Positions 46,428-62,450 are shown, counted from the first letter of the stretch. The stretch is DNA of 64,000 nt from Begonia masoniana (GCA_022432975.1 CM039515.1:20587554-20651553); one strand, 5' to 3'. The notes: a model not told the origin generated them from the letters alone. Made by a program: numbers and translations.

Positions 46428-46769
46428 ACTCGTTAAAATTATGGTTTTGAGAATATAAAAAATAAACTCATGGATGGAAGTCTAACTCTTGTTAAAATAA
46501 ACCTTAATTTCACTTCTAAAAATGTATAAGCGTCCTATTGTCGGACTGTAGGTTGAATGGGCATAGCAGGGTTTTATAAAATATATATATAAAAGGACGG
46601 CATTCTTGGTTAGATGAGTGTCGTCAAGACACACTTAAGTGTACGATGGAATGCTGAGTAGCCTCATGCTCTTTGGACTACCTATCTATAATGGTAATAA
46701 TATTCAACCCACCACAGAAGAAGTTCAGAAAGAAGGAACTTACAGTCTTCCTGTAGGTAAGACAATCTG
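46426..46769. other. Short unassigned stretch before the gap
   Basis: A frame from 46639 (MYDGMLSSLMLFGLPIYNG) is open into the gap, but it is short and not recognised. AT-rich otherwise. Confidence 0.35.
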
Positions 46770-46869
46770 NNNNNNNNNNNNNNNNNNNNNNNNNNNNNNN
46801 NNNNNNNNNNNNNNNNNNNNNNNNNNNNNNNNNNNNNNNNNNNNNNNNNNNNNNNNNNNNNNNNNNNNN
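46770..46869. other. Assembly gap of 100 N
   Basis: Exactly 100 N, the usual placeholder for a join of unknown size. Order and distance of sequences on its two sides are uncertain. Confidence 1.
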
Positions 46870-47177
46870 TTTGTTTAAGAATTTCAAGTATTTATTTAGA
46901 GCAATTTCAAACTATTTTAAATTACATTTTAGTACAAGCTTTTAAATTTTTAGAGTTATCTCTGTGATGTACTGTGATGTAGATCTGTCCCCAAATCTAA
47001 AATAGCGACTACTCCTGATTAAAAGATTTGATCCCGATTAATAAACTTCCTTAAAACATATATAAACCCTAGAGCCTAAGATACGTATAAGAGACAAGTA
47101 TATCACGATTGGATGTTTGAGTATTAAACAACACCAACCTTACATCACCTCCTGCGAAGACCAGCATCCCCATCCGT

Positions 47178-47440
47178 GATGCTAGCTCAGTGGTACTCCT
47201 CGCTTGTACCCCAGGTACTTGTCCCTAAGGTCCTGGGTTCGAGTGGGGGGGAAGACAAAAACCCTCTGCAGGGAGAGGGAAGATCATGAGTACACGTGTG
47301 CCGCCCTTCTGGGACCCACGTGGCAGGAGCCCATCGGTGGGAACTCCACGACTTGGGCCTACGGGAACGGGGTCCAGGCCGATACAATGCCAATGGTTGA
47401 GTGACACCTGGCAACTTGTTGAGGAAGCCATGTTCTTTTC
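47178..47440 (+). mobile_element. tRNA-derived SINE
   Basis: TAGCTCAGTGG (47183-47193) fits the Pol III A box and GGGTTCGAGT (47235-47244) the B box, about 50 bp apart, as in tRNA-derived SINE heads. A GC-rich unrelated body (to about 47430) follows rather than a tRNA 3' half. A T-rich tail and target duplication are not clear, so the right end is approximate. Confidence 0.7.
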
Positions 47441-49034
<1,594 letters not shown>

Positions 49035-50444
49035 TCTGCACACGGTTTGAAGTTAAGTAAGATAAACCTGTAATGAAAATGTAGGGTTGGTGGATGACTA
49101 GACAAGGGCATATGAGTAATTGGAAATTTAAAAAGTGGATAACGTATTTAAGGAAAGAGGTTTTGAGTTATTTCACGGTAGCCGCCACCCTTTCCCTCAT
49201 TTCCTCTCGGTTTTTCAGCTCGAGCAGCAGGATTCTCCAGGCGATTCCCCTGTTCGATTCTCCTTCAACCTAGGTGAACTCTCCTCGTCTTCTTGTGATT
49301 TTAGTAGTTAGAAAGCTGAGGGAATACAATGTATGAAGTTTCGAGGAAAACGCTATGATTTGGTATAGATTCGGGTTTCTGTGAAATGGGAATGCACGAA
49401 GATCCGAACTCCATAATTTATTTCCTTAAACTCCTGGATTGTTTAGAATGAAGTATAACTAACATACTGCCTACGATTTTAGGTTTGAGCTAAACCGAAG
49501 TAGCTAGCAACCAAGTAATTCCAGGAGGGCCAGGTAAGTAGAGTTTGTATTTGCCTTCGGGCCTACATCACAAAACACTAGGATTTTCTTGTATGCATGA
49601 AAGTATGTTTCATTTCAATTGCCATGCATCATATTTTGGAAAGAAAACGAAAATGAATTTACATGAAGTAGCATGGTGAGTTGTGAACAGATTGGGACAA
49701 TACATTTTTAAGGGAATTAATCCGCCCCTTAATCGAACATAACTGGATTCATACCTTGGGAAAAACCGATCCACCTCCCATTGTATCAGGGATCATCAGA
49801 CCGGTTGAATGAATGCAATATAACTGAGGAAGAGGAATGTAGAAATTGCATATTTAGGATTTGCATATCTCTGTACTTCCATCATTTCTTGCTCTGCTTA
49901 CTTAGCATTAGGCTAATAGATGAGTTTTGTGATGTAGGTGTTGAGAATATAGCAGGTGATTTCCTTGATCGTGCAAATGAATAGATGTGGTTGGAGGAGT
50001 ACTCTCATGTTCTGATTCGGCAAACTGTTGAGGCGGATTAACTGATGTCTGCAGATATGAGAAATTAATTGACAATGATTTAGTCTGAGTATGTTGAATT
50101 TTTATAACAGTAGAGATTGCAACCTTTTGAATACATTTTAGAATTTTTGATGTTAGTGTCCTGTTGAATTTCTAGAATGCTGATTTTACGGAATTTGAGT
50201 AATACAATGAATTGAGGTGTTTTAGAATGAGTTTTGGTAAAATGTTGAGTCCAATTGTTAGTCAAGTTTACTGTCAAATTGTTCAGTCCATCGATATGAA
50301 GTTGAGTAATACGTCTATTTGATGTTGTTTGGTAAAGTCTATCGGCAGGAGAAGAGTAGTTGTTTTGTTGTCCTACCGGTAGTTGATAAGCAGTAAACTT
50401 GCCTTCTATCGGCATACGTTTTAAAAGTCACGTGATAAGCACGT
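49035..50444 (+). repeat. Degenerate gypsy LTR related to S1
   Basis: Matches S1 in order: AAAGTGGATAACGTATTTAAGG, the GCTCGAGCAGCAG stretch, CAGGTAAGTAGAG, GGGCCTACATCACAAAACAC, CCGCCCCTTAATCG and CTTAGCATTAGGCTAATAGA. The start is approximate. It leads into the 77-bp array at the point where S1 has its TATCGG(T/C)AGA repeats. Confidence 0.75.
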
Positions 50445-53400
50445 ATCGGCAGAAGCCTGTTATTTATATATGGCCTATTCCGTTGACTAGTCGTCGGCAG
50501 CTGTGTTTGAGTCGTGACGTCATCGGCAGAAGCCTGTTATTTATATATGGCCTATTCCGTTGACTAGTCGTCGGCAGCTGTGTTTGAGTCGTGACGTCAT
50601 CGGCAGAAGCCTGTTATTTATATATGGCCTATTCCGTTGACTAGTCGTCGGCAGCTGTGTTTGAGTCGTGACGTCATCGGCAGAAGCCTGTTATTTATAT
50701 ATGGCCTATTCCGTTGACTAGTCGTCGGCAGCTGTGTTTGAGTCGTGACGTCATCGGCAGAAGCCTGTTATTTATATATGGCCTATTCCGTTGACTAGTC
50801 GTCGGCAGCTGTGTTTGAGTCGTGACGTCATCGGCAGAAGCCTGTTATTTATATATGGCCTATTCCGTTGACTAGTCGTCGGCAGCTGTGTTTGAGTCGT
50901 GACGTCATCGGCAGAAGCCTGTTATTTATATATGGCCTATTCCGTTGACTAGTCGTCGGCAGCTGTGTTTGAGTCGTGACGTCATCGGCAGAAGCCTGTT
51001 ATTTATATATGGCCTATTCCGTTGACTAGTCGTCGGCAGCTGTGTTTGAGTCGTGACGTCATCGGCAGAAGCCTGTTATTTATATATGGCCTATTCCGTT
51101 GACTAGTCGTCGGCAGCTGTGTTTGAGTCGTGACGTCATCGGCAGAAGCCTGTTATTTATATATGGCCTATTCCGTTGACTAGTCGTCGGCAGCTGTGTT
51201 TGAGTCGTGACGTCATCGGCAGAAGCCTGTTATTTATATATGGCCTATTCCGTTGACTAGTCGTCGGCAGCTGTGTTTGAGTCGTGACGTCATCGGCAGA
51301 AGCCTGTTATTTATATATGGCCTATTCCGTTGACTAGTCGTCGGCAGCTGTGTTTGAGTCGTGACGTCATCGGCAGAAGCCTGTTATTTATATATGGCCT
51401 ATTCCGTTGACTAGTCGTCGGCAGCTGTGTTTGAGTCGTGACGTCATCGGCAGAAGCCTGTTATTTATATATGGCCTATTCCGTTGACTAGTCGTCGGCA
51501 GCTGTGTTTGAGTCGTGACGTCATCGGCAGAAGCCTGTTATTTATATATGGCCTATTCCGTTGACTAGTCGTCGGCAGCTGTGTTTGAGTCGTGACGTCA
51601 TCGGCAGAAGCCTGTTATTTATATATGGCCTATTCCGTTGACTAGTCGTCGGCAGCTGTGTTTGAGTCGTGACGTCATCGGCAGAAGCCTGTTATTTATA
51701 TATGGCCTATTCCGTTGACTAGTCGTCGGCAGCTGTGTTTGAGTCGTGACGTCATCGGCAGAAGCCTGTTATTTATATATGGCCTATTCCGTTGACTAGT
51801 CGTCGGCAGCTGTGTTTGAGTCGTGACGTCATCGGCAGAAGCCTGTTATTTATATATGGCCTATTCCGTTGACTAGTCGTCGGCAGCTGTGTTTGAGTCG
51901 TGACGTCATCGGCAGAAGCCTGTTATTTATATATGGCCTATTCCGTTGACTAGTCGTCGGCAGCTGTGTTTGAGTCGTGACGTCATCGGCAGAAGCCTGT
52001 TATTTATATATGGCCTATTCCGTTGACTAGTCGTCGGCAGCTGTGTTTGAGTCGTGACGTCATCGGCAGAAGCCTGTTATTTATATATGGCCTATTCCGT
52101 TGACTAGTCGTCGGCAGCTGTGTTTGAGTCGTGACGTCATCGGCAGAAGCCTGTTATTTATATATGGCCTATTCCGTTGACTAGTCGTCGGCAGCTGTGT
52201 TTGAGTCGTGACGTCATCGGCAGAAGCCTGTTATTTATATATGGCCTATTCCGTTGACTAGTCGTCGGCAGCTGTGTTTGAGTCGTGACGTCATCGGCAG
52301 AAGCCTGTTATTTATATATGGCCTATTCCGTTGACTAGTCGTCGGCAGCTGTGTTTGAGTCGTGACGTCATCGGCAGAAGCCTGTTATTTATATATGGCC
52401 TATTCCGTTGACTAGTCGTCGGCAGCTGTGTTTGAGTCGTGACGTCATCGGCAGAAGCCTGTTATTTATATATGGCCTATTCCGTTGACTAGTCGTCGGC
52501 AGCTGTGTTTGAGTCGTGACGTCATCGGCAGAAGCCTGTTATTTATATATGGCCTATTCCGTTGACTAGTCGTCGGCAGCTGTGTTTGAGTCGTGACGTC
52601 ATCGGCAGAAGCCTGTTATTTATATATGGCCTATTCCGTTGACTAGTCGTCGGCAGCTGTGTTTGAGTCGTGACGTCATCGGCAGAAGCCTGTTATTTAT
52701 ATATGGCCTATTCCGTTGACTAGTCGTCGGCAGCTGTGTTTGAGTCGTGACGTCATCGGCAGAAGCCTGTTATTTATATATGGCCTATTCCGTTGACTAG
52801 TCGTCGGCAGCTGTGTTTGAGTCGTGACGTCATCGGCAGAAGCCTGTTATTTATATATGGCCTATTCCGTTGACTAGTCGTCGGCAGCTGTGTTTGAGTC
52901 GTGACGTCATCGGCAGAAGCCTGTTATTTATATATGGCCTATTCCGTTGACTAGTCGTCGGCAGCTGTGTTTGAGTCGTGACGTCATCGGCAGAAGCCTG
53001 TTATTTATATATGGCCTATTCCGTTGACTAGTCGTCGGCAGCTGTGTTTGAGTCGTGACGTCATCGGCAGAAGCCTGTTATTTATATATGGCCTATTCCG
53101 TTGACTAGTCGTCGGCAGCTGTGTTTGAGTCGTGACGTCATCGGCAGAAGCCTGTTATTTATATATGGCCTATTCCGTTGACTAGTCGTCGGCAGCTGTG
53201 TTTGAGTCGTGACGTCATCGGCAGAAGCCTGTTATTTATATATGGCCTATTCCGTTGACTAGTCGTCGGCAGCTGTGTTTGAGTCGTGACGTCATCGGCA
53301 GAAGCCTGTTATTTATATATGGCCTATTCCGTTGACTAGTCGTCGGCAGCTGTGTTTGAGTCGTGACGTCATCGGCAGAAGCCTGTTATTTATATATGGC

Positions 53401-53861
53401 CTATTCCGTTGACTAGTCGTCGGCAGCTGTGTTTGAGTCGTGACGTCATCGGCAGAAGCCTGTTATTTATATATGGCCTATTCCGTTGACTAGTCGTCGG
53501 CAGCTGTGTTTGAGTCGTGACGTCATCGGCAGAAGCCTGTTATTTATATATGGCCTATTCCGTTGACTAGTCGTCGGCAGCTGTGTTTGAGTCGTGACGT
53601 CATCGGCAGAAGCCTGTTATTTATATATGGCCTATTCCGTTGACTAGTCGTCGGCAGCTGTGTTTGAGTCGTGACGTCATCGGCAGAAGCCTGTTATTTA
53701 TATATGGCCTATTCCGTTGACTAGTCGTCGGCAGCTGTGTTTGAGTCGTGACGTCATCGGCAGAAGCCTGTTATTTATATATGGCCTATTCCGTTGACTA
53801 GTCGTCGGCAGCTGTGTTTGAGTCGTGACGTCATCGGCAGAAGCCTGTTATTTATATATGG
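50445..53861 (+). repeat. 77-bp tandem array, 44 identical copies plus 29 bp
   Basis: The period is exactly 77 bp from 50445 to 53832, with no variant seen between copies, then a partial copy. Each unit carries TGACGTCA (palindromic bZIP/CRE-type core), TTGACT (W-box core), TATTTATATATGG (TATA-like) and two CGGCAG motifs. It lies within LTR-derived sequence. Confidence 0.95.
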
Positions 53862-54122
53862 AACCTCTGTTTAACAGTTGAGTGTATGTTTTAAAATATT
53901 CTGGAACTGCCTTGAGTTCTCTCTATTGGTCTGTGCATGGATGGTCTCTGGTTTTAGAGTTATCCATGCAGTTTTATTTCTTAAACTCCTGTCATGTTTT
54001 CTGTTGTGTCCGAAAATCATGTTCTGAATCGTTCTTTTTAGAATTTCGAACTTTTATGCCATCTGTTTTTATGCTCCATGTACGTATGTCTTCCTGTCAA
54101 AAGTTGTCAAATTTCTGTCTGT

Positions 54123-55837
54123 AGTTCACATCCACCGGTGAACTCATTTTTGTTTGGAGTTCACATCCACTGGTGAACTCATTTCTGTCTGGAGTTCACA
54201 TCCACCGGTGAACTCATTTCTGTCTGTAGTTCACATCCACCGGTGAACTCATTTCTGTCTGTAGTTCACATCCACCGGTGAACTCATTTCTGTCTGTAGT
54301 TCACATCCACCGGTGAACTCATTTCTGTCTGTAGTTCACATCCACCGGTGAACTCATTTCTGTCTGTAGTTCACATCCACCGGTGAACTCATTTCTGTCT
54401 GTAGTTCACATCCACCGGTGAACTCATTTCTGTCTGTAGTTCACATCCACCGGTGAACTCATTTCTGTCTGTAGTTCACATCCACCGGTGAACTCATTTC
54501 TGTCTGTAGTTCACATCCACCGGTGAACTCATTTCTGTCTGTAGTTCACATCCACCGGTGAACTCATTTCTGTCTGTAGTTCACATCCACCGGTGAACTC
54601 ATTTCTGTCTGTAGTTCACATCCACCGGTGAACTCATTTCTGTCTGTAGTTCACATCCACCGGTGAACTCATTTCTGTCTGTAGTTCACATCCACCGGTG
54701 AACTCATTTCTGTCTGTAGTTCACATCCACCGGTGAACTCATTTCTGTCTGTAGTTCACATCCACCGGTGAACTCATTTCTGTCTGTAGTTCACATCCAC
54801 CGGTGAACTCATTTCTGTCTGTAGTTCACATCCACCGGTGAACTCATTTCTGTCTGTAGTTCACATCCACCGGTGAACTCATTTCTGTCTGTAGTTCACA
54901 TCCACCGGTGAACTCATTTCTGTCTGTAGTTCACATCCACCGGTGAACTCATTTCTGTCTGTAGTTCACATCCACCGGTGAACTCATTTCTGTCTGTAGT
55001 TCACATCCACCGGTGAACTCATTTCTGTCTGTAGTTCACATCCACCGGTGAACTCATTTCTGTCTGTAGTTCACATCCACCGGTGAACTCATTTCTGTCT
55101 GTAGTTCACATCCACCGGTGAACTCATTTCTGTCTGTAGTTCACATCCACCGGTGAACTCATTTCTGTCTGTAGTTCACATCCACCGGTGAACTCATTTC
55201 TGTCTGTAGTTCACATCCACCGGTGAACTCATTTCTGTCTGTAGTTCACATCCACCGGTGAACTCATTTCTGTCTGTAGTTCACATCCACCGGTGAACTC
55301 ATTTCTGTCTGTAGTTCACATCCACCGGTGAACTCATTTCTGTCTGTAGTTCACATCCACCGGTGAACTCATTTCTGTCTGTAGTTCACATCCACCGGTG
55401 AACTCATTTCTGTCTGTAGTTCACATCCACCGGTGAACTCATTTCTGTCTGTAGTTCACATCCACCGGTGAACTCATTTCTGTCTGTAGTTCACATCCAC
55501 CGGTGAACTCATTTCTGTCTGTAGTTCACATCCACCGGTGAACTCATTTCTGTCTGTAGTTCACATCCACCGGTGAACTCATTTCTGTCTGTAGTTCACA
55601 TCCACCGGTGAACTCATTTCTGTCTGTAGTTCACATCCACCGGTGAACTCATTTCTGTCTGTAGTTCACATCCACCGGTGAACTCATTTCTGTCTGTAGT
55701 TCACATCCACCGGTGAACTCATTTCTGTCTGTAGTTCACATCCACCGGTGAACTCATTTCTGTCTGTAGTTCACATCCACCGGTGAACTCATTTCTGTCT
55801 GTAGTTCACATCCACCGGTGAACTCATTTCTGTCTGT
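54123..55837 (+). repeat. 35-bp tandem array, 49 copies
   Basis: Units of AGTTCACATCCACCGGTGAA plus CTCATTTCTGTCTGT. The first two copies differ slightly (TTTGTTTGG, CCACTGGTG); the rest look identical. Each unit has GTTCAC...GTGAAC arms around CACCGGTG, so each can fold as a small hairpin. Confidence 0.95.
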
Positions 55838-55884
55838 AAAGTTTTAAGGTTCGTTTTTAAAGGTCCAGTCTGCTCTGTTTATTA

Positions 55885-57068
<1,184 letters not shown>

Positions 57069-57129
57069 TCACCGTTTTCTGTTAAATGTCCGGAGTGATG
57101 GCTCCTCGGACCCCGATCGGGTCGGGGGC

Positions 57130-59012
57130 TGTCACACATCCACCGGTCAATAGTAACCGAACACATCTACCGGTTGACTTTGACCAAACACTTATCAGAC
57201 TTCTGCCGATCACAAAACGACAGAATCTATTACCTAGCTACATCCGCCGCTCAACAGTAACTGAAAACATCTTCCGGTTGACTTTGACCAAACACTTATA
57301 CAAACTTCTGCCGATCACAAAACGACATAATCTATTGCCTAGCTACATCTGCCGCTCAACAGTAACCGAACACATCTGCCGGTTGACATTGACCAAAAAT
57401 TTATACAAACCTTTGCCGATCATAAAACGACAGAATCTATTGCCTACATCTACCGCTCAACAGTAACTGAACAGTTAACCGAAACCCATACAATTTCCCC
57501 CTGTACATACACACCATTCACTCGGAACTTCCAAGAACATTAAAAACAACATTCTCCATTTCCAGAAACATCAAAATGAACATTATATACATATATGTTC
57601 ACGAACTATCCAACATACACATCCAAACATGTTTCTAACTATACAAATTATCAAAAACACTACAAAATACTATCAATATCTATTCAGATCCAAGCATCCT
57701 AAAATGTTTAACTATAACATTTTCCTATCTTTCTATCCATCAATTTTCCAAAACACATACTTACGTCCCCACGGGTCAAAATAAGCACCGACTATGCCAA
57801 CACACTCCCGCGAGCATTCTTCTTCAAGCTGCTTAAACTTCGGGCGGAGGAACGTCGTCCTCACCTATATCGAAGTCACCTACACCAAAGAAATAAAATG
57901 TGACCTAGAGGCTCAGTAAATCTACGTGAATGCACATGAATGCCATGCATGTACAGTTCATAAATCATGCTTCCTACCTTTTCACTATTTCATTTCATTT
58001 CATTTTATGTCACCGGGGCTTCACTCTCGCTAGATAGGAGCGGCAAATCCGGCAATTGGATAGCCCCTCATATCTAACCGGGGAGAAAACATGCTTCATC
58101 CGACAGCCGTGTCTGAACCACCGCCACCGACGTGACCATCATTACATTCATTTACCTTTTCGTTATTCCTTTCCGTTTATGTAAAAACATGCATGGAAAT
58201 TCCATTTTCGTGCTTTTTCATAAACCATGATGCGTGCATGTATAGAATGACATAACAAAAACAAAGCATGCAAACAATAAACTTATACATTCAACAATCT
58301 AACTAAACTAACTACCCAACACAGCGAGCATCTCCAATTCCTCGATCGACATAGTCTTATGGTGTAGGCCAATCGGCCAAACGAGTCACGGAGACTTACC
58401 TCGTGTCCGTTGCAACTCAAGCTCTGTCCACGAGCGTTGTTCACCTAAGGCAATTCACAACAACCTTCATTAATTCAACTCATTCACACCAACGACCATA
58501 AATACGTCCATTTGAGGCATAATGACGGTAACTCTGTCGATCTAAACCCTATTTCACGTTTCTAACAAAACCTTAACAAAATGCTAGTCCGTATAACCCT
58601 AGAAATTGAAATCTAAAGCTCCAAAACTATAGATTCATACCTAGAGTCGGGTTTGGAGGAGAAAACGTGAAGAAACTTCGAAGATCAGAGAACGAATCGC
58701 CGAGAGGAGAGGAGAGAAAATGAAGGTTTCGTTGAAGTGCTGAGAAAGGAAGGATTTTGTGATTTTTAATAAAAATTTGGCTTGGCAAATTACTTATTTA
58801 CCACTCCATTTGATTTCTATTTGTTTCTCCACTTATCTCGTTATTTGACTAACTATTCGTTTTATCCAAATTTCCTTATTTCACCATAAATTCCAATTTA
58901 TTATTTAGGTTCCAATAAAACTTTCTGCTCGCAAAACGAACTTAATTTGACATATTTACAAAAATACCATTATTTAATGGAATTATAAAATCCCGTAAAA
59001 CCGGGTGTTACA
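57130..59012 (-). repeat. 3' LTR of G4
   Basis: Ends CCGGGTGTTACA (59001-59012) before the typical 3' interior sequence. The left limit (TGTCACACATCC at 57130) is tentative. It carries three to four units of a roughly 100-bp module at 57135-57470 with ACATC(T/C)(A/G/C)CCGGTTGAC and CTTCTGCCGATCA(C)AAAACGAC. It also shares the GGTGTAGGCCAATCGGCC box (58370) with G1. Confidence 0.75.
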
Positions 59013-59052
59013 TTCCATCCAACTTAATTAAAATTTTGTCCTCAAAATTTGG

Positions 59053-60035
59053 CTATACAAACAGTTCAGGATACTTCGACATCATATCATGCTGCCTCTC
59101 CCAAGTAGCCTCCTCAACATCATGATTCCGCCATAAAACTTTTACTAGTGGGATCTCCTTATTGTGCAATACCTTGATAGAGGACTCTAGAATTCGTACC
59201 GGCTTTTCCTCGTAGGTTAGCGTTGGTTGCACTTCGATCTCTCTTGTTTCAACGACATGTGATGGATCACGCATGCATTTTTTGAGCATGGACACGTGGA
59301 ACACATCGTGAATACCTTCCATGGATGCCGGGAGCTGTAACCTGTACGCCAAAGTCCCGATTCTCTTAAAAATAGGAAAAGGCCCCACATATCGAGGGTT
59401 CAACTTGGCTCTTCTTTCGAACTGCATAACGCCCTTAAACGGGAAAATCTTTAAATATACTTCGTCACCCTCCTTGAATTGGAATTCCCTCCGTCTAGTG
59501 TCAGCATAACACTTTTGGTGGCTCTGTGCTATCTCCATACGTTGTCTGATAATAGCGATCTTCTCCACTGTTTGCTGCAAAATATCTGGGCCAATTATAC
59601 TAGCATCGCCGACCTCATCCCAGTATAACTGAGACCTACACTTTCGACCATACAATGCTTCGTACGGAGCCATGTCAATTGTAGCCGGAAGCTGTTGTTG
59701 TACGAGAACTCAATCAAGGGCAAATATCGGTTCCACGAGCCCTGAAACTCCAGCACGCAAGCCCTAAACATATCCTCAAGGATTTGATTTGTTCTTTCTG
59801 TCTGTCCATCAGTCTGAGGATGGAACGTCGTGCTAAAATTCAACTGAGTTCCCATGGCCTTATGCAAACTCTTCTAGAACTTTGAAGTAAACCTGGCATC
59901 TCTATCGGAGACAATCGAAATAGGCACTCCGTGTAATCTGACAATCTCTTGCACATACAGCTCGGCAAGCTGATCCATAGAATAGGTCATCTTCACTGAT
60001 AGAAAGTGGGTCGTCTTTGTCAAACGATCCACAAT
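59053..60035 (-). pseudogene. G4 pol C-terminal part: integrase and chromodomain
   Basis: From 60035 leftwards: [34 protein letters not shown], a TAG in place of Trp (about 59876), then LHKAMGTQLNFSTTFHPQTD and GQTERTNQILEDM with the integrase Glu. A frameshift follows near YNNSF (59690), then [14 protein letters not shown], the GDEVYLKIFPFKGV segment and a chromodomain-like end ([32 protein letters not shown]). It is very similar in plan to G2 pol residues 805-1130. One stop and one frameshift make it non-functional. Confidence 0.9.
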
Positions 60036-62434
60036 TGTAACACCCGGCTTTACGGGATTTAATATTATTCCAATATTGTCGGCATTTTTGTAAATACGTC
60101 AAATTAAACTCGTTTTACGAACGGAAAGTTTTAATGAAGCCGTAATAATAAATTGGAATTTGTGGTGAAATATGAAAATTTTAGAAAATCAGATCGCTAA
60201 TTAAATAACGAGACAATTGGAGGAATAAGTTGAAATTTGATGGAAGGGCAATTTAGTCATTTACCAAGCCAAAGTTATAAAAAAATAGGCAAAATGGTTT
60301 CTTCTCCAGCACTTCAACGAAAAACTCTTCTCTCCCTCCCCTTCGCGCGATTCTTCTCCTCTCCATCGGCGATTCTCCTCTCTGTGGTCGAAGCTTGTCC
60401 TCCGACGACTCGAGTCATCACGTTTCTCTTCCGTCATCGCTCTCTAGGTATGGCTCTAAGCTTTTGGAACGTTAAATATCAATTTCTAGGGTTTTAAACG
60501 ATTAGGGTTCGTTAGGATTTTCGTCGAAAACGTGAATCGATGTTTGAAATTGATAGGTTGAGCTTAGTTATGCCTCTAATGGGCGTATTCATGAGTATCG
60601 GAGCTTAGTTCGTCGGTTTGTTGAGGTGTATTTGAGTTTTTGGTTAAGTTGGAGCTTAAAAACCTCCATAAATGGAGCTTTTGTAATGTCGATCGCGAAT
60701 TGCTCGACGAAATGCCTCAACGAACTAAAATAGAGTTTAGGAGATGTTTCTTTAGTTAGGAGTTAGCAAATTTTGGAGTTTGATGATTTAGACTCGATTT
60801 AATGTCGTATATTGTGAAATGTATAGGTGAACAAACGCTCGTGGACGGAGCTCGGTGTGCAACGACACGAGGTAAGTTCTCGTGATCTATTGTGGCCGAT
60901 TGGCCTACACCATAAGTCGGAATTCGTCTTGAGGATTGTTTGGTGATGTGTTTGTTTGTATTGTTTCGGTTGGGTAGATTAGGTTCGGTTGTTTTTATAG
61001 GTTGTGTGTTATAGAGTTTTGATGGTATGTTTGTTTTGTATGCTTTACTGTTCATTGAATTGTTCATGCATCATGGTTTTTAAAAAAATGTCATGAAAAT
61101 GAATTTATGCACGGATTTCATGAAAAGAACATGCATGTAAAGGCAAGCAAAGTATCACAGTAAACAACCATGACATGGGGTTATCAGGGATGAGGTTCAG
61201 ACCTGGCATTCCGTGGTGAGCGGGTTTCCCTCCCTTTAGATGGTGTGGGCTGTCTAATCGCTTGACGTGCCCTATCCATCTGTCGAGCGTTTCCGATAAC
61301 CATAGACTGACACGCACGGATATATGCATAGACATGGACGGTTTTCATAGTACAGAGCATACATGATCATGCATTAGCATTTACGTAGAGCTTACTGAGA
61401 TTTTTATCTCATAGGTGTTTTTATGGTGTAGGTGATTTTGAGACAGGTGAGGATGATGTCCCTCCGCCTGAAGTATGAGCACGTTGACGAAAGATGGCCC
61501 GTGGGAGTGCGCTGAAAGTCGGTGCGTGATTTTGACCCGTGGGGACATAGGTAAATGTTTTGGGATTCAATAGAAAGAATATTGGAAATTTGTATAGATA
61601 AACATTTTAGGATGCTTGGATCTGGATAGGTAGTTTGTTGTGTTTTTCTTTTGGGAAATTGAAAGTATTTTGTAATGTTTTGGTATTTTTAAACAGGAGG
61701 AAATGTTAAACTTTAAACGGAACCACGCGATTTGTTTTCATGAAATTTGGTTATATTTTAAACGTATTTTGAGTCGGTGAGCGGATAGCGAGTGTAACGT
61801 AGGTGGGTGATAGTGTTATGGTGTAGAAGTGTGTTTTTGAGGAATGTATGAAATGGTGTGATAATGGAATGAGAAAGGTGATGAGTGTGTATTGGGTGTG
61901 TAAATGGTGTGCAGGGCGTGAAGAAAATAGAAAGAAGGAAGAGGAAGAGGAAGAGAGAGAAGGTGGGGGCGAGCCCTCTGGAAAGCGAATCCAGAGGGGC
62001 TGCCGAACGATCACCAGGCAGGGCGATCGTTCGCCCCCCTAAGTTACAACTTCTCTGGAATTTCTAAAGAAGTTGCCGAGCGATCGCTGCGCTATCGCTT
62101 GGCATAGGGAGCAGATCGCCAAGGGGGGCGATCAGCCAGGCGATCAGTCGCCTGGCGATGATCGCCCATCATTTTTATGGGACAGAGTCCTTTTTTGCCC
62201 CTCCCTTCACTGGCCGAAGTATTTCAAGTTATTTTTAAATGTTTTTGAATATGGTTTCATTTGTTTCCAGTTTTAATTTAATTGTTTAAACTATATCCAA
62301 ATGGTTTTCAATTTTCTAAAAGATTTTAACGAGTTTAATTCCGCCTAAACGTTTGAAAGTTTAAATTGAGAATTAGTAATCGAAAAAGTAAATTTTAGAC
62401 GGGAAATTAAGGGTTAGGTTTAAGGGTCGTTACA
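60036..62434 (+). repeat. 5' LTR of G3
   Basis: Shares, in reverse, many blocks with the G1 LTR: ACACCATAAG (60908), the GGTGAGCGGGTTTCCCTCCC segment (61215-61235), the (A/G)AGCAT...CTTACTGAGAT segment, and a palindromic block at 61996-62170 (GAGCGATCGCTGCGC, GGCGATCAGTCGCC). It holds AGAAGGAAGAGGAAGAGGAA purine repeats at about 61930. Confidence 0.9.
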
Positions 62435-62438
62435 GTTA

Positions 62439-62450
62439 TGGTATCAGAGT
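62439..62450 (+). other. Primer binding site of G3
   Basis: TGGTATCAGAGT, one base from the initiator tRNA-Met complement, four bases after the 5' LTR. Confidence 0.85.

Larger units (their letters stand above)
57130..60035 (-). mobile_element. G4: gypsy retrotransposon truncated at window by G3 insertion
   Basis: Minus-strand element consisting of the 3' LTR and the end of pol. At 60036 it is interrupted inside the integrase core by the LTR of G3. The remainder presumably resumes beyond the window. Confidence 0.82.

Noticed and set aside
47183..47255. A tRNA gene
   Set aside because: A and B boxes are present but the cloverleaf 3' half and acceptor stem do not follow; a SINE head fits better.
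53882..54124. 80-codon frame between the two tandem arrays
   Set aside because: No recognisable domain, and it ends where the 35-bp array begins; probably LTR-derived.
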